Origin: Perca fluviatilis
Lineage: Eukaryota > Chordata > Actinopteri > Perciformes > Percidae
Assembly: GCF_010015445.1 (NCBI RefSeq)
Contig: NC_053115.1
Span: 3,571,576-3,635,575 of the forward strand
Direction: 5' to 3'
DNA length: 64,000 bases
The notes under the pieces were generated by a model. It searched no databases and had not been told where the DNA came from. It saw nothing but the letters and a program-made list of their open reading frames with translations. The translations under genes and the position numbers were made by a program. Position 1 is the first letter of the stretch; every line of letters starts with the position of its first letter. Positions 25,378-36,866 of the stretch are shown here, one piece after another.

Positions 25378-25742
25378 TGGTCTGCGTCGCCATGACGTGT
25401 AGTTACATTTTTGGGTAGGTGCACGTCAGGCTACAGCATAGGGTCCAGCGAAGGGTCTGGTATAGATTCAACGCAGAACCATAAATAAAGCTTTACTGTT
25501 TGCTTTCTGCAGAAATCTTCAGTGTTGTGTTAGGGAGCTTTTACACCGGCCGCATTTAGTTCGGTTGAATCACAATTGAGTTGGTTTTCCCCCCTTGGTG
25601 CAGTTCGTTTGGGCAGGTGTGAATGCAGCAGTCACACTCGGGCGCGCACCAAAAGTGGAACAAACAAGCGTACCAAGACTTTCTTGATGAGGTGGTCTCT
25701 GTATGGACTCTGGAGCAGTTTGTTGGTGGTTCGCCCACACTT
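25378..25742. repeat. Two fish MITE fragments
   Basis: 25378-25500 (GTGGTCTGCGTCGCCATGAC..GCACGTCAGGCTAC) and 25537-25742 (AGCTTTTACACCGGCC..TTTGGGCAGGTGTGAA..GCGCGCACCAAAAG) both resemble common fish DNA-transposon-derived repeats. Ends not resolved. Confidence 0.45.
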
Positions 25743-25919
25743 ACATACATACATATATACATAAGTACGTACATACATACGTCACAGAATAAAAAACAAT
25801 ACAAAACAAATAATAATAGTATCTCTTCAGCAGTCAGTATTAATGTACTCTTTAACTTGCACCAAGTAACAGGAGAAGCTGAGTGATTGTCAAAGCAGAC
25901 AGTGAATCTAAAATTATGT

Positions 25920-26112
25920 TTTCTTTTTAAAGATTATTTTGGGTTGCTTTTCTGCCTTTACTTGACAGGACAGCTAGGTGAGAAAGGGGAGACAGAGGGG
26001 GGAAGACATGCAGGAAATTGTCACAGGTCGGATTCAAACCCTGGACCTCTGCGTCGAGGCATAAACCTCTAATTACATGTGTGCCTGCTGCACCCACTGA
26101 GCCAACACGGCA
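25920..26112 (-). mobile_element. tRNA-derived SINE, minus strand, copy 1
   Basis: Reverse strand reads a tRNA-like head (GGCTCAGTGGGTG, box A-like), a GGTTTGAATCCGACC box B-like motif, then TTTCCTGCATGTCTTCC and a CTGTCCTGTCAAGTAAAGGC tail. Same family as 40405, 45378 and 48542. Confidence 0.8.
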
Positions 26113-27690
26113 ACACAATATGTTTTCAATGCACAATTTTGCACAAACATTATTATATAATCCATATATTCATGACTTAATGTTGCTGCTTAGTAAACAG
26201 GTCATATGTAATTCATAAGGTACAGTACACAGACACTATGACTAAATTAATATAAATATATCAAGTCAAAAGATACGTAAACGTAAGACTCCACATAGTG
26301 CCGAGTCCTTTAGATTCGGTTATTTTGTCACAGGGATGTAGACGCGGTCAGGTCATGGTGTTAATACAACACAGAAAACGAAAAAAGAATCTGTTGTTCA
26401 CAGCCACAACAGATTCTTCTCACGCTGAAGACCAGCTTTGTTCGGCTGAAGGCTCCAAGTGTCAGCACAAGTGTTTACCAAATAACGTGTGTATGCCGAC
26501 AAATGAATAGTAACCACTGTGTAAATGTTTGCCACATGGTAACAGATTTAAAGCTGCACAAGCCCAATTATTCATGTGTTTGTTCAGAATTAATCACATT
26601 AAGTCATTATATTAATGTAAGGTAGTAGTCTTAAGTAGGCCACTAGGCGGCACTGTTGCCATTCCTATACCAGATTTTTGTACCTGACGAGACACCGTAG
26701 TTTACAATTGATCTGCGTAGGTTGCCATGTTTGTTTAAAACTGTATGTACTCCGTTAAGGTAAGCAGTTTAATCAGTGGCGTATAGTATCAAAGTGTAAA
26801 TATGTACATTGATAACCACCCACTCAGCTCATGTGTTCACGTTGCTTATTTAAGTGTGGAGTTACAGTTTGTAGGGTCAAGTACTGCACAATAGATTTTA
26901 TTCACTGATGTACAAATTGGTTTGGTGTTAAACTATTGTGGCTAGCCACTGGGCTAACGTTAGCTGAGTGATGAATCAGCATTTAAGATGACTTGATGGT
27001 TTATTTAATCATTCCTTTTAATGTGGCAAAGCTATTATTGTTAGAGTGCTAAATTTAATTTAGCTCCACATAACTATTTATTTTACACTGTATTATTTTT
27101 ACGTTAGATTGTTTGTTTTGTGGATTTATTTCTAACTGAAAAAAAACTGTATGCCCTCCGTTGAGGGGATGATGAAACCAGCCTTCTCTGTGACAATAAG
27201 ACCCGATGGTCTCAGCCACAATCTTCAACGCAGCGTCCCGTGCCTCCTTATCTCCGCACTTCACCCCTAACATCTAACACAACACAACGCAGAGTACCGC
27301 AGCAGTGCCAGGCGGCAGACGCACAGAGGGAGCGGGTTACATTAACATAAAGATTTGAGTCTGGACGGTATTTCTGTCACTTAATAAACACCACATGTTT
27401 GCCTGTTTGCAGTTTCAGCCTAAAACACAAGTTCAATCACCGTGTCACCTTTCAGTGAGCGAATCATTAAGTAAAAAAAATTGACTGTCAAGATTTTCAT
27501 CACACAGACGTGTTTGACTCCTGTTTCTAAAGTGGATAAATAGCACTTAAGATTTAAAAATGTCTTTACTTGGAACAATTTTCTCTGAAAGTACCTGTCC
27601 ATCCATGACATTATCATCAACCATTCATTTAAAAAGCTACGAAAAGTTAAGCATTCTAATTCGTAGTGTGGTGGAGGAGGTCGGGGAGGA
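26113..27690. other. Intergenic stretch, nothing recognised
   Basis: No exon or familiar repeat was identified with confidence. Confidence 0.4.
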
Positions 27691-27699
27691 TGGGTGGAA

Positions 27700-28945
27700 G
27701 TTAAAACACAGGAGTTTTATTTTCACAAAAGACTTTCACCAGGAAATGCGTGTTCCTTGGGAGTGTTTTAATCCAAACCACAATCTTTTTCCTAAACTTA
27801 ACTCGTTGCTTTGGTGCCTAAACTTAACTTTCGTCAACACATAACACTCATTTTTTTGTGGCCTAAACTTAACCGTAATGTCTGCCGAAACGCCCGGCGG
27901 TTCGCGGTGCCCTGTACCCGGCTCAAAGTCACCTACCAACAGCCACTGATACAACTGAGCACCACGCGGTGCACTGTAGCCAGCGTCGAAGAGCTCTGTA
28001 GCGGCTTTAAACAACTAGCAACTGCTGCTACTGCATCATGGAGCTCGTAGCATGTTACGTGACCAGCCGGTGGTCTCCTAGTTTCATACAATATCTTTTG
28101 GTGTGCATACATTTTCATACAATATACACTGAACAACATTATAAAGGCAACACTTTTGTTTTTGCCCCCATTTTTCACGAGCTGAACTCAAAGATCTTAG
28201 ACTTTTTCTATGTACACAAAAGGCTTATTTCTCTCAAATATTGTTCACAAATCTGTGTCAGTGAGCACTTCTCCTTTGCTGAGATAATCCATCCACCTCA
28301 CAGGTGTGGCATATCAAGATGCTGATTAGACAGCAGGATTATTGCACAGTTGTGCCTTAGGCTGGACACAATAAAAGGCTACTCTAAAATGTGCAGTTTT
28401 ACTGTATTGGGGGTCCGGGAGGGGTCTGAAAACCAGTCAGTATCTGGTGTTAGGGTTAGGGTTCATCTCTCTCTTTTTTTTTTTTTTTTTTTTTTTTTTG
28501 ACCTGACTGCAGTTCGCCGTTGTAACCGACTTGAGTGGCGTCTGGCACTTTGGAGAGGTGTTCTCTTCACGGATGAACCCTAACCTAAACCATAACATCA
28601 GATACTTACTGGTTTTCGGACCCCCCGATACAGTAAAACTGCCCATTTTGGAGTGGCCTTTTATTGTGTCCAGCCTAAGTCACACCTGTGCAATAATCCT
28701 GCTGTCTAATCAGCATCTTGATATGACACACCTGTGAGGTGGATGGATTATCTCGGCAAAGGAGAAGTGCTCACTGACACAGATTTAGACACATTTGCGA
28801 ACAACATTTGAGAGAAATAAGCCTTTTGTGTACACAGAAAACAGTCTTAGATCTTTGAGTTCAGCTCATGAAAAATGGGGGCAAAAACAAGTGTTGCCTT
28901 TATAATTTCAGTATAATACAAAACCATTCATGAGAATGCATGTTC
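27700..28945. repeat. CTAAACTTAAC-family interspersed repeat, split by a Tc1-like element
   Basis: Runs from GACTTTCACCAGG through CCTAAACTTAAC and GTAATGTCTGCCGAAACG to TCATGAGAATGC. An inverted relative is at 30124-30545. The Tc1-like element at 28123-28915 interrupts it. Confidence 0.65.
28123..28915. mobile_element. Tc1/mariner-like element with about 270-bp TIRs, transposase remnant
   Basis: Long inverted ends (TATACACTGAACAACATTAT and the inverse of ATAATTTCAGTATA, then AAGGCAACACTTTTGTTTTTGC) continue to AATGTGCAGTTTTACTGTAT. Only about 220 bp remain between the arms; the frame at 28510-28580 reads RLEWRLALWRGVLFTDEP, which matches the Tc1 transposase stretch around the second catalytic aspartate (VLFTDES). 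A poly-T run (28473-28499) and TTAGGGTTAGGG lie beside it. Deleted, non-autonomous. Confidence 0.8.
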
Positions 28946-29058
28946 CATGATATCTGGTATTTTATAGATTGTTTCTTGCATATATCTATGTGTCTGCCTG
29001 CATCCTTTTTCCATTCCTTTCCTTCCCTAAGATATTATAAAAGTATTGACTTAAACAG

Positions 29059-29059
29059 C

Positions 29060-29133
<74 letters not shown>

Positions 29134-29167
29134 AGATACTAACTATCTATCTATCTCTATATCTCTA

Positions 29168-29206
<39 letters not shown>

Positions 29207-29222
29207 ATATATTCATCTATTC

Positions 29223-29264
<42 letters not shown>

Positions 29265-29460
29265 AGATACTATCTATTTATCTATAGATACTATCTATCT
29301 ATCTATCTCTATATCTATTCATCTATCTATCTATATCTATTAATCTATCTATCTATCTATCTATCTATAAATACTAACTATCTATCTATAGATACTATCT
29401 ATCTACAGTATCTATCTATATCTACAGTATCTATCTATCTATCTATCTATCTATTCATCC

Positions 29461-29515
<55 letters not shown>

Positions 29516-29637
29516 GATACTATATATCTACAGTATCTATCTATATCTACAGTATCTGTCTATCTATCTATCTATTCATCTATCTATCTAGCTATCTATA
29601 GAGACTATCTATCTACAGTATCTATCTATCCATCTTT
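29059..29637. repeat. (TCTA)n compound array
   Basis: About 580 bp of TCTA repeats interspersed with TATAGATACTA, CTACAGTATC and TTCATC variants in a recurring pattern. Confidence 0.97.
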
Positions 29638-30123
29638 GTTTATGCACTCTATTTTTGCTTTAAGCCTTGAGTTGAGCTTTGATGCACGCCAGTCAATGTA
29701 GATAATCAATAAAACAGAAGAAACAGAATCCCTAACACAGAGTATGAACTCTTGACAGTCCCAGAGATACCAGCCCTATTTCTTAATAAGTATATTTTTT
29801 TTTAAAGAGAGAGAGAAGCCTGCTGAGTTGTTTGGGTTGCACATGTGTGATGTAGCAGCAACAAGGAGAAGATGTAAGATCTGCACTCATCAAAAGAGCT
29901 TGAGCAAAATTGAGAAGGGCAATTTTAGTGATATATCCACAAATATAACTACATTGATGCAAAAACTAACGCTGCACTAACTGAAAATTGGAATTACTAA
30001 CTGAAAACAACGGATCAAATGACAATGAATTATCACCCTAACTTACAGTGTTGTTCAGCTTCATTATTTTGGTTTTTCAGCCGGCAAAATCACTGTTAAT
30101 GTTCAGTTTAATGGCTCTCATCA
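29638..30123. other. Intergenic stretch, nothing recognised
   Basis: Unique AT-rich sequence. Confidence 0.45.
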
Positions 30124-30545
30124 GCGCATTCTCATGAACAGGTTTGTACGATTGACTGCCGGCTGGTCACGTGGCGCCGGCTACAGAGCTCCGTGATATG
30201 TCGCCGTCTTAGCGGCAGTTGGTAGTTCAATTTACCTGATAAAAGGTGACTTTGAGCTGAGTACAGGGCCCAGGGAGATGGCGGTCGTTTCGGCAGACAT
30301 TACAGTCAAGTTTAAGGGTCAAAAAGTTGGCGTCAAAAAGTTGGCGTCAAAAAGTGGGCGTCAAAAACTGAGCATCAAAAAGTGAGCGCCATGCAGCGAC
30401 GACAGTTAAGTTTCGGCACCAAAAACGACTAGTTACGTTTAGGAAAAAGATTATGGTTTGGATTAAAACACTCCGGAGGGTTAGGGGGAACGGACATCTG
30501 TTTTCTGGGTGAAAGTCTTTTGTTTTTGCCGGGAAGCAAACTCCA
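30124..30545. repeat. CTAAACTTAAC-family interspersed repeat, inverted copy
   Basis: Reverse complement parallels 27700-28110 (GACTTTCACCCAG, CCTAAACGTAAC, GTAATGTCTGCCGAAACG, CAAAGTCACC, ATGAGAATGCG). Contains a short tandem run of AAAAAGTTGGCGTC. Confidence 0.65.
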
Positions 30546-30899
30546 CTCCACGACTTGAAGCGCTGTCTTTTATGACCCACCCTGAACTCCTCCCTATGCG
30601 GCCCACAGCGTTCTTATACAGCAGCAGCCAGTGTGGTGCATACAGCAAAAACAACGTGAAATGCGTACGAATTACAGTGCTTCACATTTTGTAGCTTTTT
30701 GTACAAATGGTTCATGAGAACAGTCTGCTTTCGTCAGTGTTGTTTCCAACCACAGCAGGCAGCTGTTTTCAGCCCAAAAAGCTCTAATTAACCCATTGTC
30801 TGCTACCTGCCGAGCACCTTACAGCAGAAACTAGCTGGTGAACATAGTGGATCATTTGGCGATAAAGGGCAAAATTTCCCTAACAAGTAGGTGAAGACT

Positions 30900-31756
30900 C
30901 ACTCCCTACTCGTCAAATGTATGACGCATGGTCAAGGACCCTGGCGTCAAGTTTCAACGAAATAGGGGTACCCTTGACGTTATTTTTCGACGAGGGGCTC
31001 CGTCAGATAGACATTCATGTTATTCCCTCACCGTCGGATATCGACGAAAGAAAAAAACACGCCCCCCCGCCCCTTAACTCGAAATCTATGACAGTTATTA
31101 TTGGTATTTTTAGCCCAATAACCACTGTTTTAATCAACATTATTCACGAGATATTATCATGGTTTATATGTATTTATTTTAATGTTATTATTTCGGTCTA
31201 TTTCGGCCAGGGAAGCTGGGTTGCTTTTTTGTTGATTTATATTTTTTAAACTATAACGCTACATCTATCAACATTTATTTAGATGTTATCAAGGTATTCA
31301 TTTCTTTATTTTAATAATATTATTTCGGTCTTATTACCGGTAAAATATTATGCTGTAATTAGAACATTACGATATGATCCGAGCTAGACGCATTCAAAGC
31401 CGATATCCCCCAATGCAATGCGGCCGTTCATTTCAAAGAATCGGGCAGCGATCAGCGGGTCTTTAACGCGGGCAAAAAACAACAGTCAGTGATTGTGTCA
31501 CCAGCAACAACACGTTGCTCAGTTTTGTTCCAGTAAGTTATGAACCATAATAACGTTTAAACGAATCCGCGGAAAACTCCGGAAGTGACGTAGTACGTCC
31601 CGCTCAGCGGATACGAAGATACAAATATATAAAAAAAAAAAAAAGATACAAATATATAATATTCGTAATATTAATGTTATTTTCTAATGTTGTATTTGAG
31701 GAGTTAAACAATAAAGATAGTTATAATATTAAAATACAGTTTCATTTATTTGTCTA
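30900..31756. repeat. Left terminal inverted repeat of the 4.68-kb element
   Basis: Starts CACTCCCTACTCGTCAAATG. Contains a 110-codon open frame that is identical in the right arm because the DNA is a copy, not because of protein selection. Near the inner end ACAAATATATAA is duplicated around an A run. Confidence 0.85.
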
Positions 31757-32749
31757 CGTTTAAACGAATCCGCGGAAGTGACGTGGAAATTCCACACCTC
31801 GTCTGTGAAAGAATGTTCCACGTTGTACGTGAGAATTTACACAATAAAATACTAATAATGAAAAAATGGTGTTTTATATTTAGCACTTTGATTTGCCTTA
31901 TATATACTATATAAAAAACCTACAGGGGAGTGTTTAGAAATACAGCCTAATGGCTTGTTTGACTAATTTCCATTTGTTTTGAATTGTACTGTTGTGAAAA
32001 ACAATAAACTATACACAAAGAGAAGCATTTTTTATTTTATTTTCCATGCATAGTTATTTAAAAACGCAATTTTCTAATTTTGCAGTTGATGAATATTAAT
32101 AGCAAAGACTAAAGGGGAAAAACATGAGTATATTTATGTGTGGGACTTAGTTTGATTTAAAATCACACTGCATTATTAGTTGTTTTAAATAAATTACTTT
32201 TTTGAAATATCAATTTATGGTAGGCCTAACATATTAATTATTATATTCAGAAGATGATCCTCATATCAATCAACGTGGTTACAGCTTGTAGCCATCCTAA
32301 CCTTTGTAGCCTTTACTGAGACTACCTTTTCAAAATTAAGAAGGGACTAGTTTTAGGAAGCATTTTCAGGAAATTAAAAGGATAAGCAGATTTTTGCTGA
32401 GGTTTTTGTTCACAGAGTAAGATGTATATAGCTTTGTTTGGGTATGTATACATATACAACATGTGTTTTGGCATTTTTGGCACACTTCTACCTCAGCCCT
32501 ACTGCACAAAGACAAAACTCACACATCTCATTCAACCATTTCACAAGCTGAGAAAAGGGTCATGACATGGGTCAGAGCAGTGGTTCCCAACCTTTTTTCC
32601 TTGGTGCCCCCCCTACTCATGTCTAAGAAAAGCTGACCCCCCCCCATTTGAAACTGAAGTTGAGATAACTCTCGAGATAGAGCTGGGTCAGAGGATATCA
32701 GAGGTCATAAATAATGAACCAATCCATCGGCTCTGCTCCTATAGGCCCA

Positions 32750-33312
32750 ATGGTGTTCATATGGACAACACCTTTGGCTGGAAGGCCCATGTTGAAAGTG
32801 TGTCTTATCATTTAGAGCAGACACTCACGGTGAATCAGATGGTTTGTGTTATACAAGGCTGCATTACAGAGCATATTAATATGACTGTCATGAAGGTTGT
32901 GGAGAGGAATAGAAACCAGTCTCTCCAGGCAAGCACACAGAATATGGTCTGCTCTATCTTTATTCTCCATGCCAAGTATGAGCTCTTATCCTCTGGCAGA
33001 AGATATGGGTGAACTTAACATTTCTAAACTATATGCCTAATATGGACCTACCTTAAATAATGTTGCTTGAGATTGAGGGTGTGCAATAGCTTTATGATAT
33101 GAAGCATGGTTGCGTTGCTCTTGTCACTGTTTGTGAAAGATGTGCAATAGATTGTTGCTGTGTGATGTGCTTCAGTCTAGCCTATATCACTTTGTTCATG
33201 TTGTTTTTTATTGTAAGTATGTCAGCTGTATGATAAAACAATATGTCAAGTGTTATTTGTGAAGCATTTGAACTCAAGGCAAATATCCCTCTGGGGACAA
33301 TAAAGTATCTCC
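32750..33312 (+). mobile_element. Non-LTR retrotransposon (LINE) 3' fragment
   Basis: The frame at 32761-33012 resembles the LINE reverse-transcriptase C-terminal region (TFGWKAHVESV..MKVVERN..KYELLSSGRRYG; compare the common ELLPSGRRYR). It is followed by a typical fish LINE tail, CCCTCTGGGGACAATAAAGTATCT-like, at 33288-33312. Degenerate and 5'-truncated, carried inside the 4.68-kb element. Confidence 0.7.
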
Positions 33313-33503
33313 TGCTAAGTGGTCTCCATGATGTGTAAAAATTAAAACGTTGTCATAGGACTATAGCAAACACATCGTTGGAAAGGTCTCAACCTGGAGA
33401 GTAACATATGTCAGTCTGGAGAGGATACATTACTCCTGCTTTGAAATATTGACCTCTGAACCTTGAACCCAGTACATGTATGAAGGCTTGTCATTTAGCA
33501 ACA

Positions 33504-34296
33504 GAAGGTGCTACACACATAAGACCAGCTGTTATAGAAGGTGCTACACACATAAGACCAGCTGTTATAGAAGGTGCTACACACATAGGACCAGCTGTTA
33601 TAGAAGGTGCTACACACATAGGACCAGCTGTTATAGAAGGTGCTACACACATAAGACCAGCTGTTATAGAAGGTGCTACACACATAAGACCAGCTGTTAT
33701 AGAAGGTGCTACACACATAAGACCAGCTGTTATAGAAGGTGCTACACACATAAGACCAGCTGTTATAGAAGGTGCTACACACATAAGACCAGCTGTTATA
33801 GAAGGTGCTACACACATAAGACCAGCTGTTATAGAAGGTGCTAACACACATAAGACCAGCTGTTATAGAAGGTGCTACACACATAGGACCAGCTGTTATA
33901 GAAGGTGCTACACACATAGGACCAGCTGTTATAGAAGGTGCTACACACATAAGACCAGCTGTTATAGAAGGTGCTACACACATAGGACCAGCTGTTATAG
34001 AAGGTGCTACACACATAAGACCAGCTGTTATAGAAGGTGCTACACACATAAGACCAGCTGTTATAGAAGGTGCTACACACATAAGACCAGCTGTTATAGA
34101 AGGTGCTACACACATAAGACCAGCTGTTATAGAAGGTACTACACACATAAGACCAGCTGTTATAGAAGGTGCTACACACATAAGACCAGCTGTTATAGAA
34201 GGTGCTACACACATAAGACCAGCTGTTATAGAAGGTGCTACACACATAAGACCAGCTGTTATAGAAGGTGCTACACACATAGGACCAGCTGTTCTA
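33504..34296. repeat. 33-bp minisatellite, 24 units
   Basis: 24 units of GAAGGTGCTACACACATAAG followed by ACCAGCTGTTATA; one unit (33834) has an extra A. Variants are mainly AAGACC/AGGACC. Because 33 is a multiple of three and the unit lacks stops in most frames, long open frames arise on both strands. Unit period, absence of unique spacers and context rule out CRISPR. Confidence 0.97.
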
Positions 34297-34689
34297 GAAA
34301 GCTCTGGACATCAGCTGTCATGTAGCTATGGTCACCAAATTGTACCTACTGTAAGCACTGTCAAATATGGTAATAAGCTATTTTCACCTATTTAACGATT
34401 CGATTTTTAAAATCTGATGACACCAGTGTGTTCTCCATCGCAAAAAAACCCAGGGTGTATCCAAAATTATACACTGCCAACTTCTACTTATGAGAAATAT
34501 ACCAATATACTTTAAAACTACAACTCCCATAAGAAACGCCACAGAAGCTGTTACAAAGCTTGAGCACTTGTAGTTCTTCCGGGGTGGGTGGGGGGACTCG
34601 TTCGGCTCCTGTTTCTGCTGTCTGCCGTAAGATGGCTTGATTCCATTAATGATTGCGGCCGCCCGCCGGCCGGCCGAGCACACTTTATA

Positions 34690-35582
34690 TGAGACAAATA
34701 CATGAAACTGTATTTTATTATTATAACTATCTTTATTGTTTAACTCCTCAAATACAACGCTAGAAAAAAACATCAATATTACGAATATTATATATTTGTA
34801 CCTTCGTATCCGCTGAGCGGGACGTACTACGTCACTTCCGGAGTTTTCCGCGGATTCGTTTAAACGTTATTATGGTTCATAACTTACTGGAACAAAACTG
34901 AGCAACGTGTTGTTGCTGGTGACACAATCACTGACTGTATGTATGTATATTGAAGTGATACTGACCACTGACTGTATATATGGATATTGAAGCGATCCTG
35001 GCGTTAAAGACCCGCTGATCACTGCCCGATTCTTTGAAATGAACGGCCGCATTGCATTGGGGGATATCGGCTTTGAATGCGTCTAGCTCGGATCATATCG
35101 TAATGTTCTTATGACAGCATATAGCCTACTGTAATATTTCACCGGTAATAAGACCGAAATAATATTATTAAAATAAATAAATGAATACCATGATAACATC
35201 TAAATAAATGTTGATAGATGTAGCGTTATAGTTTAAAAAATATAAATCAACAAAAAAGCAACCCAGCTTCCCTGGCCGAAATAGACCGAAATAATAACAT
35301 TAAAATAAATACATATAAACCATGATAATATCTCGTGAATAATGTTGATTAAAACAGTGGTTATTGGGCTAAAAATACCAATAATAACTGTCATAGATTT
35401 CGAGTTAAGGGGCGGGGGGGCGTGTTTTTTTCTTTCGTCGATATCCGACGGTGAGGGAATAACATGAATGTCTATCTGACGGAGCCCCTCGTCGAAAAAT
35501 AACGTCAAGGGTACCCCTATTTCGTTGAAACTTGACGCCAGGGTCCTTGACCATGCGTCATACATTTGACGAGTAGGGAGTG
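34690..35582. repeat. Right terminal inverted repeat of the 4.68-kb element
   Basis: Reverse complement of the left arm, with an added tandem-duplicated segment around 34936-35000. Ends CGAGTAGGGAGTG followed by the TSD AGACT. Confidence 0.85.
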
Positions 35583-35599
35583 AGACTGTGTTGGAAGAC

Positions 35600-36086
35600 T
35601 AGCCTAGAAATCTAGACGCACCCTAGTGGCAGCAAATGTAATTTGCAGCCAGGGTCGTCTAGCAACTCTCCATTGGCTTGCGAGCTGGAAAAATCAAACT
35701 CTAGTCAGGCCAATCACATCGTGTATAGAGTCGGTGGGCGGGCTTATGGCTGCTGCTGCTGGCGAACAGCAGTCTTTTGAATTGGCTTTGCGACTCTGGA
35801 AGACTTGGAGTTCAGCTTTTCTTTGAGAAAAGAACAAAGAACGGCACAGAAGTCATTCTTAAAAAAAGGAAGATGTGTTCGGAGTTTTGCCGACCGGATA
35901 CGGCAAAAGTTTAATCTATCAACTAGCTCCGCTACCTTCTTCGTTGCTCTGGTTGGTTGTAGCGCTATCCTATTGCGTGCAGTGGTAATTTGAAAGACAG
36001 CCATTTATCCCGCCCCTCGGATTGAGCCCTGCCAATGGTGAGTTCCCAGATCCAACATCTGGATGTGGGTCTGGCTTGTCAGGCTA
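35600..36086 (+). mobile_element. TAGCCT-ended MITE with helicase Walker A remnant
   Basis: Inverted ends TAGCCTAGAAATCTAGAC and the inverse of GTCTGGCTTGTCAGGCTA. Inside, 35820-35867 reads KEQRTAQKSFLKK and, after a frame change at an A run, 35869-35934 reads EDVFGVLPTGYGKSLIYQL, a Walker A (GYGKS) motif of the RecQ-like helicase type. Only this fragment remains, so it is a pseudogene piece carried by a non-autonomous element. The 9 bases flanking each side match only in part. Confidence 0.7.
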
Positions 36087-36448
36087 GGTGGAGACAACAC
36101 CAGCTAAAATCTGTGAAAAATATTAATGTAAACAGGCAAATTTTAGTCATAACAACTTACGACTATCCGGCTACCTTCTACCCATTCATCTATCCATCCA
36201 TGCGTTTCTCCAGGTGGTGGTGATGGCAGACTAATCATTGTAGTCCAGACGTCTCCCCAGTCACAGCCTCCAGCTCTTCCTGGGGGATCCTGAGGCGTTC
36301 ACAGGTCAGCTGGAGTATACAGTCTGATCCCGCCAGCTTGTTCGGGGTCTCCTCTCAATCAGCCTGGACATAATCTGATCAGATGCCCAATCAAACTCAG
36401 ATGGAGCAGCAGTTATACACCAGGACTTATTCCTGAAGTTGTTGTTAA

Positions 36449-36862
36449 AGCTACAGTGCACAACTATTTCATATTAATGGACGTCCGTTACATTTAGACC
36501 TTTGCCAAATTAGTTGATGCAAAGCTACTTAAGCCTCACAAAACTCTCTCTGAATTTCTCAGTATGGCTATGTTTGCAAAATGGTCTCGTCTGGCGACTT
36601 TGGCGCGCAAAAGCTCGAGTGATGTGTTTCACGTAAATCAACAGCAGCGTTCAGCTTTGGAGACAAAGAGGACAAAAAATTACAAGATAATTACCTCTTC
36701 TGAAGAGTCCATCGTGTTTTTTTTAATCCTCCGTGTTAATAACTGGGAGGAGGAGGGGTGGGGGAGGTTCCCAATCACTGAAGGCTTGCGTCATGTGGAT
36801 GCTGTTTTGTTGTCATTACGTAGAATTCCTCACGGTGGCAACAGAAACTACACACTATAGCT
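36449..36862. mobile_element. TTAA-flanked MITE (AGCTATAGTG ends), copy 2
   Basis: 414 bp between AGCTACAGTGCACAACT and ACACACTATAGCT, flanked by TTAA at 36445-36448 and 36863-36866. Related to the 22.0-kb copy at the ends and in its GCGCxxxxGC internal segment. Confidence 0.88.
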
Positions 36863-36866
36863 TTAA

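Larger units (their letters stand above)
30900..35582. mobile_element. 4.68-kb DNA element with about 860-bp TIRs, CACTCCC ends and 5-bp TSD
   Basis: The two ends are inverted copies: 30900-31756 and about 34690-35582. The outer 380 bp or so look identical; inner parts differ by small insertions, such as an extra TGACTGTATGTATGTATATT duplication in the right arm. Termini CACTCCCTACTCGTC and the direct repeat AGACT at 30895-30899 and 35583-35587 define a 5-bp TSD. The interior holds non-coding AT-rich DNA, a LINE fragment and a 33-bp minisatellite; no transposase was found, so it is non-autonomous. Superfamily unknown; CAC ends with 5-bp TSD are compatible with Transib-like elements, but the rest of the heptamer differs. 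Confidence 0.8.

Noticed and set aside
30917..31249. 110-residue frame, identical in inverted copy at 35233-35565
   Set aside because: The DNA of the two TIRs is the same, so protein identity is not evidence of selection. The C-terminal half is low-complexity hydrophobic sequence from AT-rich DNA.
33504..34296. CRISPR-like array
   Set aside because: Units are contiguous with no unique spacers, and the genome is a vertebrate.
33480..34395. Long open frames on both strands over the 33-bp repeat
   Set aside because: The unit is a multiple of three and lacks stops in most frames, so openness is automatic; no conserved start or flanking exon.
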